Below are positions 10,167 through 19,484 of a stretch of DNA of 64,000 nucleotides, piece after piece (the stretch's first letter is position 1; every line of letters starts with the position of its first letter). The stretch is from contig JBBALJ010000006.1 in NCBI GenBank assembly GCA_040403075.1, positions 3,626 through 67,625 on the forward strand, in the 5' to 3' direction. This DNA is from RGVD01 sp040403075. GTDB taxonomy: Bacteria > Bacteroidota > Bacteroidia > UKL13-3. The notes beneath the pieces were generated by a model. That model had not been told where the DNA came from. It saw only the letters and a program-made list of their open reading frames with translations, and searched no databases. A program made the translations under genes and the position numbers.

Positions 10167-13100
10167 TATGTGTTTATCCTCCTATTAGTATACACTGAAT
10201 TTGAATTTCCTGCACGTTTAATTGCATCCATTACTTTTCTTGCCACATCATCAGCATTCATATCTGTTCCATTAAATGTTAAATTAAGTGCATATTCATT
10301 TGTAGTATTGCTTGATTGATTCATCATACTACGGCTAATATCATTTGGAATTATGCTTCCATTTTGTGATGGCACAAAGAACTCAGGTCCTTTTTCTCCA
10401 ACAACATACATTTGATCTTTAAATGTTGGGCCACCCAATGCCTTACCTGGGATTTTAGTTAATATTGGGTATGAACCTTTAATGCTTGCAGCAGGATTAA
10501 ATGCACCCTTTGCTTGATAATTTTTTGCATACTCTGCATCATAACCTTCAAAAGTATATCCTGCTGCTGTCCACTTTTTAAAAGTTGATTCATAGCTTCT
10601 GCTTCCAGATGGAACTACGCTAGTTTTCCCTGCCTTATCAGTAAAAATCATGCCAGCCCAGTCTTCACCTAAGCTTTTATCAAAGTATTCGTTTGCACCT
10701 GGTTTGCTGAACCCTGCATTTGGTAAACCAGAAAGTCCGCCAGTTTTTATAGCTCCTGCAAGTTTATCAAGTGCTGTAGCATTAGCATTCATTGCGTTTG
10801 TATTATTATTAATAACAGTATTATTTTTATTTTGCAATTCCCTTAAGTCAGCAATTTTTATGCCAATGTCTGCACTTTTATTTTTCATTACATCAATAGA
10901 AGAACTTCTTGAATATTCATCAGTTTTATTTAATAATTCTTGTTGAAGTTGTGCTGCTTGTAAAAAGTCTCCCTTGGCCTGAGCCATTCTTATTTGATTT
11001 TCAAGGTCGCCTTTTGTTATCTTATATTGCTCAGCATCTTTTAGTGTTTTGTTCATTCTTTCTTGTGCAGTAATATTTGCATCAAGTGCTTTCTTTTCTA
11101 GCTCTAGCTTTTTAATTTTTGCGTCTAGTGCAGCGTTGGAGCCATTTAAAGATTTAGTGTTAGATTCATATTTTTTGCTTTGTGCCTCTATCTTCTTTGT
11201 ATACTCTTCAGTTGCTTTATCTGCTTCTGCTGCTACTTGTGCAGGAGTCTTTCCCCTTACATCAATTTGAGCACCCTTGCTAATTCCTGACATAACTCTA
11301 ATTATTTGATCAATTGAATATCCCATATTTTTTAATATTTTCATTGTATTTAAAGCATTTGAATCTCCAAGCGCAAGGAAGTGTTGTCTTAAAGCTTCCA
11401 TTCCCTTTGCTGCACCGATTGAAGATTTTGCTATTCCATTAATAATATTATTAAAACTTGACATTGAAGTGCTATTCATAGCAGCATTATAAAGTTGAGA
11501 CATTGATTGATTAAGAGTTTTTGCATCTCCAGATGCATTATATAAAGATGCGGAGACTGCTTTAACTTGATCTGCTATGTCTATCTTGGCACCCATTGCA
11601 CCAGAGTTACCACTAGCAGCAAGTAGTAAGTTATACAATTCTTGAGATTTAGCTGGGTCTATATTGTTAAGAGCAACTTGCATAGTAACAAAGTCTTGAG
11701 CTATTTTTGTAATTGCACCTGAATCATTTGCCTCTTTTAATCTTTGAATTACTAGGCTAAGTGAATTATCTTTAGGCAAACTCTTTAACATTTCTTTAAA
11801 GCTTGCTAGCTGGGCTTGCATTGAATTTAATCCTGGAACAACTTTAGCTATGTTAGAGGCAAATGAAATTGTAAAATCTGAAACCTTGCTTGTTGTGTCT
11901 GCAACTGTATGGCCAAAGAATGATGCAACTTCAGAGCTTGAAGTAAATGTTGCTTTTGCTTGTGCTTGATGTTCTTTTTCTATTTCTATTAATCTAGATA
12001 TTCCTTTTACCGTTAAGGTAAGTGCTGCGGTTGCAAGTAATATTTGTGGTAAAAATGCAGCTAACCCTGGCATAAATGCTGCTATATTCCCAACCATACC
12101 CATATTAGTCAATGTACTTCCAGCTATATTGGCTGTTGCATTATTACCACCGCCGATTCCAGATATCATCGAGCCACCGATCATACCTGCTGTAGATAGG
12201 CCCATGCCAAGCATCATACGCTTATTAAGTTTAATCCTTGCTTTTTGTTCTGCTGCTACATCATCTATTTGAGTATTAGCAGCTTTGGTTATATCTGGAG
12301 TTGAATCTTCAATTCCCTTAGCAATACCTTCTCCAATAGGCTTTCCAACTTCATCATTAAATAATTCTGAAGGACTTTTAATCTTTGCTACTGCTCTTGC
12401 TCTCTTTGAAATTCTTTTTATTAATCCATCCATTTGATAACTTGATTTTGTGGCTACATCATTCTCGGATAATGTTCCTGCTAAATAACTCTTGTTAAAT
12501 GGAACTACACTTCCATCTGGCTGTATAACCATTGTTCCTGCAGTTTCAGCTCTACCTGTTTTAGAACCTACTCTTGTTCCTCTTGTTCCAACAACGCTAT
12601 TTGTTACTGCTCCTAGGTTCCCGCCTACCGATGTAGGTACGTCTGCCATAGCTGGATTAAAATATTGTCCCGCAAATTGTTCCATGGGAATTTGTCCTGG
12701 ATTTTTTCCAAAGCCTGGGTGATTAGGATCTATAGATGCTGTACGCAACCCTCCAATAAAATCATCAAATGCAGAAGTTAATCTTCTATCTGCTTGCTCC
12801 ATATTTGCACCTAACTTGCCTGCAACATTTTTCAAGTTTTGCATTGGATCAATGCCTGCATCTACTACCTTTAAATATTCTGAAAGAACATCTTGTGCAT
12901 TCATTCCAGCATTGCCGAGTTTTGTTCTTTGGTTAACAAGACCTGGCATAGCAATCATTCCACCTCGTGTAGTTGATTGTAAATCAGATAGTCCTGCTTC
13001 TGCCAACATTGATTGAACTATTTTAAAAACGCTTTCTGGTTGATCTGGTAATATGTGTCCTCTTTGAACATCAATTTTTTCTCCAGCTGAAGTTATGCCG

Positions 13101-15232
13101 TATGCAAATCCAGGAAGTGAACCTCTATTCATTGCACTAATAATTGAACCATACTTTTGTGTTGCAGATTTTGTTACTACTGATTCGCCTGGAGTAAGTA
13201 ATGCTGGAATAGTATCTCCCGTACCTGATCCAGGTACGATACCTCCAGTGGCCATCTTTCTTGGTCCACTTGAAAAAGGAATAGTTAGTGCTCCGCCTGC
13301 CCTTGCAACTGTACTGGAAAGTCCTCCTGCACTCATGTTCATTGCAACAATTAATCCTTCTAACTGCACGGTTAATTTTGCTATTGCTGAGCTAAGCAAG
13401 TTTACTGAACTTACATCAGATGTAATATTTGTACCAAATAGTTGTGCTGCATTTGAAGATGCCATGAGTTCTGGAGTTAATAGTTGCCTAAATGTTGTTC
13501 CGCCTTGTGCAATTAATCTTAAGTTATAAACTGCTTTAAGTATGTATCCAGCAAAGTTACCCATTAAACCAGTTAACATAATAATGGGACCTGCTATTGC
13601 TGCACCGCCTGCAAATATTCCAATAAAAGATTGTACTGGTCCAGGAAGTGCTCCAAATGCTGAAGCAATTTTATCTGCAAAATTTATTACTTGTGTAGCA
13701 ACTTCTAGAATCTTTTCTCCGACTGGGATTAGGTCTGCTTTTAAAGTTTCTACTGCTCTCTTAAATTTACCCGTTGTAGACTCTGTGGCAATTTTCATTT
13801 CTGATGCAGCAATTGCTGCAAGTGCTGGCGCACTAGCTCCAGCTAAATCAAATGCAGTTTTTGTCTGACTATTTACAGCACCTAAGTTTGTTATAAGTGC
13901 TTGCATTCTTGCTTGTTGGAATTTACCAAATAGTTGTTCAATTAATCTTGCTTGAGTAAGTGGATCAAGTCCAACCAATGCTTTTTGTAAACCCATAATC
14001 ATTTGAATAGGATTTCCTGCTGCTGAAGTAGAAATTGCTCCTAGGTTGATATTGTACTCTGCGAACATTTCTGAAGCTCTTTTAGTTGGATTGATAAGTG
14101 ATGCAAGTCCAGATTTAATTGCATTAGCTGCTTGTGCTGCTGGAACACCTGCTTCTTTCATAGCAACCATCATGACTGCTGTATCTTTAAATGACCCGCC
14201 CAGCTGTGCAACTATTGGTCCAACACGTGGAATACCGTCTACTAAATCTTGAAGACTTGTTGAGGTTTGGTTTTCAACTGCGTTAAGAAAATCAATTGAT
14301 TTAGTTAAATCTTGTGTGCTTAACTTATAAACATTCTGTAAAGAAACAGTTGCAGCCATTGCTGCGTGTTGATCTAGTTCGCCAAGCTTTGCAAGACGCA
14401 TAGCTTCTCTTGTACCTTCAAGTAAATCTTTTCCTTGAAGTCCTGTTGCTGCTAAATCTGCAGCCATTGCTGCGGTATCTTTAGCTGCTACACCCATTGT
14501 ACTTGCTAGGTCTTTTGCAAGCCCTACAGTTTGTGATCTAATATCCGCTAGTGCTTCTTTTGTTGGGGCCTTGAGTCCTTCTCCATAAACCTTTTGCAAT
14601 CTTGTTAATTGCTCGTTTACATCTTGGAATATCTTTGCTGCAGATGAACCAAATAAAACCATTGGCATTGTAAGACCAACAGTTAATTGACGACCCGCCC
14701 ATTGAGTATTCTTACCCCAATTAATAAGTGCCTTAGAAGAACCATCCAAAGCATGGTTGTAAAGATTTTGCTGCATTGTTGCAAGTTTAGTTGCATTAGC
14801 TACTTTATCAATTTGAGTTGGTGTAAAGACAGTAAACATTCCCCGTTTTGAAGGGTCAGATGCAATTATTGAGTTTTGTAATTTTACTTGTTCTGCTGCA
14901 AGTGCTCTTAATGAAGTTGTTGCTGCTGCTGATCTTCCAGTAATTATTCCAAAATATTCTGATAATTTTAGTTTTCCTGTAGTAAGTGCTCTACCAAACT
15001 TTTCAGTTTCATTAGACATCTTAACTGTAGTAGCGGTAAATTGTCCTGATGAAACAAGTGCTGATTTAAATGATGCGTTAATTGCATTAAGATCTTTGAC
15101 TAAACCTGGACCTGCACCTACACCAGCTAAACCTTTATTTAAGTTTGCAATTTGTGCTTGCAAGGCTTTGATCTGATTATTGACAGATGAGAAATCACCG
15201 AGGGCGACTATATTTAATTCAATACGTGCCAT
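10166..15232 (-). CDS. tape measure protein
   Basis: A 1688-residue protein, the usual place and size for a tail-length ruler that also passes into the host envelope during DNA entry. It has a long helical, Ala/Lys/Gln-rich sequence, an N-terminal coiled coil (IKALQAQIANLNKGL), a TP901-type tape measure region near residues 180-480, and hydrophobic segments near residues 530-560, 1005-1030 and 1045-1075. A second coiled coil lies near 1400-1500 and there is a Gly-rich C-terminus. GGGGGTG precedes the ATG. It follows the two tail assembly chaperones, as in lambda-like and actinobacterial siphoviruses. Confidence 0.95.
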   Translation of the reverse strand: MARIELNIVALGDFSSVNNQIKALQAQIANLNKGLAGVGAGPGLVKDLNAINASFKSALVSSGQFTATTVKMSNETEKFGRALTTGKLKLSEYFGIITGRSAAATTSLRALAAEQVKLQNSIIASDPSKRGMFTVFTPTQIDKVANATKLATMQQNLYNHALDGSSKALINWGKNTQWAGRQLTVGLTMPMVLFGSSAAKIFQDVNEQLTRLQKVYGEGLKAPTKEALADIRSQTVGLAKDLASTMGVAAKDTAAMAADLAATGLQGKDLLEGTREAMRLAKLGELDQHAAMAATVSLQNVYKLSTQDLTKSIDFLNAVENQTSTSLQDLVDGIPRVGPIVAQLGGSFKDTAVMMVAMKEAGVPAAQAANAIKSGLASLINPTKRASEMFAEYNINLGAISTSAAGNPIQMIMGLQKALVGLDPLTQARLIEQLFGKFQQARMQALITNLGAVNSQTKTAFDLAGASAPALAAIAASEMKIATESTTGKFKRAVETLKADLIPVGEKILEVATQVINFADKIASAFGALPGPVQSFIGIFAGGAAIAGPIIMLTGLMGNFAGYILKAVYNLRLIAQGGTTFRQLLTPELMASSNAAQLFGTNITSDVSSVNLLSSAIAKLTVQLEGLIVAMNMSAGGLSSTVARAGGALTIPFSSGPRKMATGGIVPGSGTGDTIPALLTPGESVVTKSATQKYGSIISAMNRGSLPGFAYGITSAGEKIDVQRGHILPDQPESVFKIVQSMLAEAGLSDLQSTTRGGMIAMPGLVNQRTKLGNAGMNAQDVLSEYLKVVDAGIDPMQNLKNVAGKLGANMEQADRRLTSAFDDFIGGLRTASIDPNHPGFGKNPGQIPMEQFAGQYFNPAMADVPTSVGGNLGAVTNSVVGTRGTRVGSKTGRAETAGTMVIQPDGSVVPFNKSYLAGTLSENDVATKSSYQMDGLIKRISKRARAVAKIKSPSELFNDEVGKPIGEGIAKGIEDSTPDITKAANTQIDDVAAEQKARIKLNKRMMLGMGLSTAGMIGGSMISGIGGGNNATANIAGSTLTNMGMVGNIAAFMPGLAAFLPQILLATAALTLTVKGISRLIEIEKEHQAQAKATFTSSSEVASFFGHTVADTTSKVSDFTISFASNIAKVVPGLNSMQAQLASFKEMLKSLPKDNSLSLVIQRLKEANDSGAITKIAQDFVTMQVALNNIDPAKSQELYNLLLAASGNSGAMGAKIDIADQVKAVSASLYNASGDAKTLNQSMSQLYNAAMNSTSMSSFNNIINGIAKSSIGAAKGMEALRQHFLALGDSNALNTMKILKNMGYSIDQIIRVMSGISKGAQIDVRGKTPAQVAAEADKATEEYTKKIEAQSKKYESNTKSLNGSNAALDAKIKKLELEKKALDANITAQERMNKTLKDAEQYKITKGDLENQIRMAQAKGDFLQAAQLQQELLNKTDEYSRSSSIDVMKNKSADIGIKIADLRELQNKNNTVINNNTNAMNANATALDKLAGAIKTGGLSGLPNAGFSKPGANEYFDKSLGEDWAGMIFTDKAGKTSVVPSGSRSYESTFKKWTAAGYTFEGYDAEYAKNYQAKGAFNPAASIKGSYPILTKIPGKALGGPTFKDQMYVVGEKGPEFFVPSQNGSIIPNDISRSMMNQSSNTTNEYALNLTFNGTDMNADDVARKVMDAIKRAGNSNSVYTNRRINT

Positions 15233-15249
15233 GTGTCACATCACCCCCA

Positions 15250-15516
15250 TTATAATTCAAGAAAGCCGAGGCCTTCATTTACGCCAAAACCTTCTTGCGA
15301 AGCATGCATAGAATTCTTTAATGAAGAGACATCAACTGGTTCTGCATTCTCTTCTTCATCTAATTCAACTCCGTTTATTGCAGCAAGAAATTTGTTCCCT
15401 CGCTTTTCTTTCTCTCTTGAAGCATCTAGTATTGCACTAAGTTCTTCAACAGAAAGGCTTGATTCTAGTTCATCAAAATTTTTCCAATGACCTAAAAGAA
15501 AGACTTCAGACTCCAA
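15250..15516 (-). CDS. tail assembly chaperone, frameshifted second part
   Basis: An 88-residue frame beginning at TTG (MESEVFLLGHWKNF) has no convincing ribosome binding site of its own. It lies in the -1 frame relative to the preceding chaperone gene, and the -1 frame is open back through that gene's end (PSRSGTSWDELDLRSLE). The expected product is therefore a GT-type fusion made by -1 ribosomal frameshifting at 15,561-15,567. Such pairs before a tape measure gene are standard in siphoviruses, where the proteins coat the tape measure during tail assembly. The acidic, helical composition fits that family. Confidence 0.85.
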   Translation of the reverse strand: MESEVFLLGHWKNFDELESSLSVEELSAILDASREKEKRGNKFLAAINGVELDEEENAEPVDVSSLKNSMHASQEGFGVNEGLGFLEL

Positions 15517-15527
15517 GGAGCGTAGGT

Positions 15528-15863
15528 CTAGTTCGTCCCAACTAGTCCCGCTCCGAGAAGGTTTGGGTCTGACAACTTTAATCCGCCACAGATTTCAAGA
15601 ATCTTCATCATAGTTGGCACTTCAATTACTTCTTCAAATTTATTTTTGTCTTCTGAAAGTTCTGGCTTAATGTGCTTTAGGCAAATCATTGCTGCCTTAA
15701 TAAATACATCCATTGCTGCTTCTTCAGATTGATCTTCTGCCTCATCCATAGTTTGGATAAGTTCCATGAACTTTCTTAGTTGCTTGATCGGTAGAGGTCT
15801 AAGGGTCATTACTTCGCCGTTAGCCAGTTCAATCTCTACAATATCGTATACTGCTGTTGCCAT
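15528..15863 (-). CDS. tail assembly chaperone (G-type)
   Basis: A 111-residue protein, MATAVYDIVEIELANGEV, rich in acidic helices. Its place between major tail protein and tape measure identifies it as the first tail assembly chaperone. A canonical slippery heptamer, CCCAAAC, lies in frame (C CCA AAC) about 10 codons before its stop, allowing a fraction of ribosomes to read into the 15,250-15,516 frame. AAAGGAG precedes the ATG and an extended -10 is 23 nt upstream. Confidence 0.85.
   Translation of the reverse strand: MATAVYDIVEIELANGEVMTLRPLPIKQLRKFMELIQTMDEAEDQSEEAAMDVFIKAAMICLKHIKPELSEDKNKFEEVIEVPTMMKILEICGGLKLSDPNLLGAGLVGTN
15561..15567 (-). other. -1 programmed ribosomal frameshift site (CCCAAAC)
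   Basis: The minus strand reads CCCAAAC in the X XXY YYZ phase of the upstream chaperone frame. After slipping back one base the reading frame is open through PSRSGTSWDELDLRSLE into the second chaperone frame. The site pattern is established for tail assembly chaperones; use at this position is inferred. Confidence 0.75.
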
Positions 15864-15886
15864 TTATAGCTCCTTTGTTTAACTAA

Positions 15887-15895
15887 ATTATACCA
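15887..15895 (-). promoter_or_regulatory. extended -10 promoter candidate, tail chaperone genes
   Basis: On the minus strand TGG is followed by TATAAT, 23 nt upstream of the ATG at 15863 with AAAGGAG between. It lies directly after the terminator hairpin at 15,916-15,945, so it could restart transcription for the tail chaperone and tape measure genes. Confidence 0.5.
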
Positions 15896-15915
15896 ATAAA
15901 GTAGGCATAAACAAA

Positions 15916-15945
15916 CTAGGCCCCGTCATTTCTGACGGGACCTAG
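15916..15945 (-). terminator. terminator hairpin after major tail protein gene
   Basis: Two 13-nt arms, CTAGG C CCCGTCA and TGACGGG A CCTAG, pair with a single C/A mismatch around a 4-nt loop. On the minus strand the stem is followed by a U-rich run (TTTGTTTATG). It lies between the major tail protein stop and the tail chaperone start. Confidence 0.7.
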
Positions 15946-15969
15946 CTATTATTCAGTTTTTATTAAATT

Positions 15970-16764
15970 TTAGTATGCGCCGTATACACGGTCAATTACT
16001 ACACCGTATTCTGAACCTGCGTACTTTGCGTCACCATCTGGCAAGCAACGGAAGTTCACTGGGAACACTGTTGCTGAATCACGCTTCATTGCATGCATTG
16101 TTGTATCAATTGAAACAACTCTACGAGCAACATAAACACGCTCTTTAGTGCGCTTTGCTGTTGGAGAATCTGCGTCTAGGACGATAGATTGTCCGCCTTG
16201 TACTGAAACTACTGAAGCTCCAATTTGAGCTGGGGCTTGTCCAACTGCAATAAGAGTACGCTCTACTGGAGCATCTCCCAAAGCACCTGCTGACAGTTTT
16301 AGAACTGCGCCTGCTTCATCTGGACCTGAAAAAATTGCTGAATCATTATTAATTAATGTTGGTACATTAATAATAGATGTTCCGACTGAATCTGTTGTGT
16401 AGACATTTTCAAGTTGTCCCCATGATAGTTGAAGATTCTCAAGAGTTGCCTCTGTGAGTTCTGTCTTCAGCATAACCTTAAGAGATTGCTTAAATAAACG
16501 TGCTGCATCAAGTAGTTGATCAACTTGTACTTCGCCGTATGAAGGCTCATAAGAAACTTCAAGACCTGTATTTGTAAAACCTACTTCACGATATGCAGTG
16601 CCTGAAAGAAGACCTGTACGAGCTGAACGGTTTGTACCTGAACCGAAAAGAGTTGTCAAAGCTGCATTGTCCGTTGCTGGACGACCTGCATCGTTTGAGC
16701 TATTTCCATTACTTACGAAGAGTGCTGCTGCACCTACGATAATATTCTTAGTATTTGTAGCCAT
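15970..16764 (-). CDS. major tail protein
   Basis: A 264-residue protein, MATNTKNIIVGAAALFVSNG. Size, position between tail terminator and chaperones, and beta-rich content with a conserved-looking middle (GLEVSYEPSYGEVQVDQLLDA) fit the tail tube subunit of siphoviruses. It is flanked downstream by a strong terminator hairpin and upstream by a 22-nt leader with an AGGTGGTG Shine-Dalgarno that is identical to the leader of the major capsid gene, consistent with high expression of both. Confidence 0.88.
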   Translation of the reverse strand: MATNTKNIIVGAAALFVSNGNSSNDAGRPATDNAALTTLFGSGTNRSARTGLLSGTAYREVGFTNTGLEVSYEPSYGEVQVDQLLDAARLFKQSLKVMLKTELTEATLENLQLSWGQLENVYTTDSVGTSIINVPTLINNDSAIFSGPDEAGAVLKLSAGALGDAPVERTLIAVGQAPAQIGASVVSVQGGQSIVLDADSPTAKRTKERVYVARRVVSIDTTMHAMKRDSATVFPVNFRCLPDGDAKYAGSEYGVVIDRVYGAY

Positions 16765-16765
16765 A

Positions 16766-16787
16766 TTTTTATTTCACCACCTTATTT
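16766..16787 (-). promoter_or_regulatory. high-efficiency ribosome binding leader shared with capsid gene
   Basis: A 22-nt stretch ending next to the ATG at 16764 is identical to 21,105-21,126 before the capsid gene. Its core is AAGGTGGTGA, one mismatch from the full anti-Shine-Dalgarno complement, with an A-rich spacer. Confidence 0.6.
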
Positions 16788-16861
16788 AGTTTAGATAAAA
16801 CAAGATAGCAACTTACTTTCCTCAATACAAAGAATAGCATTAAGGACGGATAAAACAAAAT

Positions 16862-17380
16862 TTAAAGATACTTACCTGTTAATCCACTTACTTCACGGGT
16901 ATAGGCATATCTAATTGTGATTAGTCCAGTCATGAACCCGCCTTCATTTTGATAGGATTGGACTGGATCGGCTGACTCTAGAGCAAACCATAGGAAGCTA
17001 AATTTGCTTCCAGAAACTAGGCTCAGGTTCATATCCATGGCTGAGTTTTCATATCTTCTAAATTCGTCTGTTATAAAATTGACTATGGTCTGGATTTCTG
17101 CTGAATTTTTAGACACAACTTCAAATGTAATTGATTCTTCTGATATCCAGAAATTTGTGTTTCTGGCACGAGATTGTGCAATGTCGTAAACAATATATGT
17201 CTTGCCTGCAAGTAGGTTGTTAAATTCTGGAACTTGCTGGGCTGGGATAATTGGGATAAGGGGAATCTCAAATCCATCTGCAATATAGTTAGATGCTGTT
17301 AATAATCCTGCTGCCTGTAATCTAGCCCATAGGTATGATCTAACATCATATGAGGCTACCTTTGTATAGTCTGGTGTCAT
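16862..17380 (-). CDS. tail terminator / tail completion protein
   Basis: A 172-residue protein, MTPDYTKVASYDVRSYLWAR. It overlaps the previous gene by 4 nt and directly precedes the major tail protein, the usual place for the tail terminator that caps the tail tube and joins it to the head. Mixed alpha/beta composition and length agree. The call rests on gene order more than on sequence motif. Confidence 0.7.
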   Translation of the reverse strand: MTPDYTKVASYDVRSYLWARLQAAGLLTASNYIADGFEIPLIPIIPAQQVPEFNNLLAGKTYIVYDIAQSRARNTNFWISEESITFEVVSKNSAEIQTIVNFITDEFRRYENSAMDMNLSLVSGSKFSFLWFALESADPVQSYQNEGGFMTGLITIRYAYTREVSGLTGKYL

Positions 17381-18081
17381 TTAATTGTATCCCTTCCCGC
17401 TGTTATTGAATTTGAAATTGAAGCAACTATAGACTTTATCTCTGACTTGCTTACAGTTTTCTTGGTTAGAGCTAACGCAACTTCACGTTCTATTCTCTCA
17501 TACAACCCAGATGTTTCCATAATTGAATTAAGATTCTGTACATACCAGCTAACCATAAACTTGCCAAAAGAGTTTTTTGTCTGTATTCCTCCAGGATTTA
17601 ATATATTGATTCTTGTTCCTGCAGCGACAAATCCTTCTCCGCCAATTGGTGTAACTTGATTAGTTGTAAAACTTACTGGTTGACCACTTTCCATAACTGC
17701 TGCTTTATATCTAAATATATTGCTTGAGTTGGCGTTTCTTTGTCCTCTGCCAGATCCTCTTAAATTTGATTGAACTGGAACTTTTGATTGCAAAAAAGAA
17801 GTTTCTATATCTAGGTTTCCGCCTAATATTCCACGTCTTTCTAAAATAAATAATCTACCATCTGGGCTTCCCAATCTTCCCCATTCATAAACATGGTGGA
17901 AAGCTTTTGGATTCTTAACAGATTCTCTGTCTACGGCATTCATAAACTTTTCACCCGTTATAACAAAAGCAGCTTTAGCTATTTCTTGCATTACTGTTGG
18001 AGAAGCAAGTTCTCTGATTGCATCTATTTTATCGCTGAGTTGTTTTAAGAAGACTTTATCTTCAATTTTAAGTTGCAGCAT
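17377..18081 (-). CDS. head-tail joining / tail completion protein (HK97 gp10-like)
   Basis: The frame is open from 18246, but the part upstream of 18081 lies over the preceding connector gene and reads as a poorly structured sequence. The ATG at 18081 (MLQLKIEDKVFLKQLSDKID) gives a 234-residue protein with a short 14-nt overlap and is preferred. An N-terminal helix followed by a beta barrel-like region (FHHVYEWGRLG) is reminiscent of HK97 gp10-type tail proteins. It lies between head closure and tail terminator genes. The start is uncertain. Confidence 0.7.
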   Translation of the reverse strand: MLQLKIEDKVFLKQLSDKIDAIRELASPTVMQEIAKAAFVITGEKFMNAVDRESVKNPKAFHHVYEWGRLGSPDGRLFILERRGILGGNLDIETSFLQSKVPVQSNLRGSGRGQRNANSSNIFRYKAAVMESGQPVSFTTNQVTPIGGEGFVAAGTRINILNPGGIQTKNSFGKFMVSWYVQNLNSIMETSGLYERIEREVALALTKKTVSKSEIKSIVASISNSITAGRDTIK

Positions 18082-18520
18082 TGTTCTGTACTGGTACCCT
18101 TTGCAAGACTGCCTCAAAATATGACACTTTGCCAAATGGGTCCAAAACTCCATGTGAAGAATAAACTTCAAATATTGAATCTGGCTTACCGCTTTTATCA
18201 AGTTCAACAAATACTTGTTGGTTATCGCTTGAGCGAATATTTTCAATTCTCCAACGCTTACTAAGTAGCTCTGTTGTTTTTATTTTTAGCTTTAGTTTTT
18301 CTGCATATCCAATTGAATCTCCTGTAGAAGCAAATGATTTGCTATCGCTTTTTCCAGATGTTCCGTCATTTCCAACGGGTTCAACTTTACACTGTACTGT
18401 TTTAAAATAGCTCCATTGACGTACTATTGCACCAGTATTAGGGTCTTGTGTATTTGTTTGTTTATAAATGTCAGCCTTGACATTCATGATAGAAGTTATG
18501 AATGACGCATTTAGGCTCAT
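18068..18520 (-). CDS. head closure / head-tail connector protein
   Basis: A 150-residue protein, MSLNASFITSIMNVKADIYK, with the strand pattern NVKADIYKQTNTQDPNTGAI typical of head closure (SPP1 gp16/HK97 gp7-like) proteins. It overlaps the upstream connector by 4 nt and the downstream gene by 14 nt. It would seal the portal after packaging and form the tail attachment surface. Inferred from position and overall pattern. Confidence 0.7.
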   Translation of the reverse strand: MSLNASFITSIMNVKADIYKQTNTQDPNTGAIVRQWSYFKTVQCKVEPVGNDGTSGKSDSKSFASTGDSIGYAEKLKLKIKTTELLSKRWRIENIRSSDNQQVFVELDKSGKPDSIFEVYSSHGVLDPFGKVSYFEAVLQRVPVQNNAAT

Positions 18521-19470
18521 ATGATCACAATGTTGACATTGCGATATTGATCAAGAATGTTGTCAACAGTAATATTTCCTGTACCGTTAAAAGCACCCTT
18601 GGCCATTTCAAATGAAATTTCGCTAAGGTTAACCCTTTGTAAGTATTTGTTTCTCCAGTTATAATCGTTAGCAAGTATGTCGTTTATAAGAAGCATTGAT
18701 GCTGTCTTAATATCTCCTGGAACATACTTATATCCAATTTGACCTTGGAACTTAAATCTAGTTCCCGCTCTAAATCGTCCATAGTATAGAACAGTTGGGT
18801 CCATCTGATTGTCGTATCTGACATCCCACCCAGTGTTAATAATTCTAATTGTCTTACCTGTTGGTGAGAATTCAAGTGGGAATCCAAATGTATTGATTGC
18901 TGGTGTAACTGTGCTATCAATAACAAGAATGTCGTTCTCCCAAACTTTATCAAGCGTTAACATTTTTTCTGTTAAATGGCAGGTATCTGAGCCTGAACCG
19001 TAAATTTCTTGCACTCCATAATAAGTGCCAAACTTTTGACCTGTGTATCCGTCAATAATTGTTCTTGCAATTTTTTCTGCAGCAAGTATCATCTCTGGGT
19101 CTTGATAGTTTGTATCTTGTGGACGTGTGCCATACCCAAGAAAATCTTGAACTTCGCTTACGCCAGCATAAACTGTTTCAACAGAATAGTACTGTGTTTC
19201 CGAAGTTGCCGATCCTGCTATTGAGTATGTCCACACGACCTGTAGAACTCTATTAATTTGTGTTGCAACTGCAGCCAGGGTTATTGAATATGTTCCCACT
19301 GGTGTTTCGTCTGTTGCTGTAATTGCATTGTAGCCAGTCAGTGGCGTTGCTGTAGTAGCATCTGCATCATATACAGTTACGGTTGGGGTAGCGGTAGCTT
19401 GTGCTAGCACCCCGTTGTTGTATACATTTAAATATACCTTTTGTCTTGTACCCTTAACTATATTTTGCAT
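18517..19470 (-). CDS. head-tail adaptor (connector) protein with N-terminal Ig-like domain
   Basis: A 317-residue protein. Residues 1-100 form a beta sandwich-like part (KGTRQKVYLNVYNNGVLAQA). The remainder starts VSEVQDFLGYGTRPQDTN and continues as a helical bundle (MILAAEKIARTIIDGYTG), like gp6/gp15-type connectors that dock under the portal. The family is normally near 100-150 residues, so the N-terminal domain is an addition. It lies between the capsid-proximal gene and head closure. Confidence 0.72.
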   Translation of the reverse strand: MQNIVKGTRQKVYLNVYNNGVLAQATATPTVTVYDADATTATPLTGYNAITATDETPVGTYSITLAAVATQINRVLQVVWTYSIAGSATSETQYYSVETVYAGVSEVQDFLGYGTRPQDTNYQDPEMILAAEKIARTIIDGYTGQKFGTYYGVQEIYGSGSDTCHLTEKMLTLDKVWENDILVIDSTVTPAINTFGFPLEFSPTGKTIRIINTGWDVRYDNQMDPTVLYYGRFRAGTRFKFQGQIGYKYVPGDIKTASMLLINDILANDYNWRNKYLQRVNLSEISFEMAKGAFNGTGNITVDNILDQYRNVNIVII

Positions 19471-19484
19471 TTATACCGCCTCCG

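Noticed and set aside
13095..13868. Two open frames of 144 and 108 codons on the plus strand
   Set aside because: Both are antisense to the tape measure gene, low complexity, without ribosome binding sites.
17377..18246. 289-codon reading of the tail completion gene from 18246
   Set aside because: The extra N-terminal part overlaps the head closure gene by more than 150 nt and looks like an out-of-frame translation of it.
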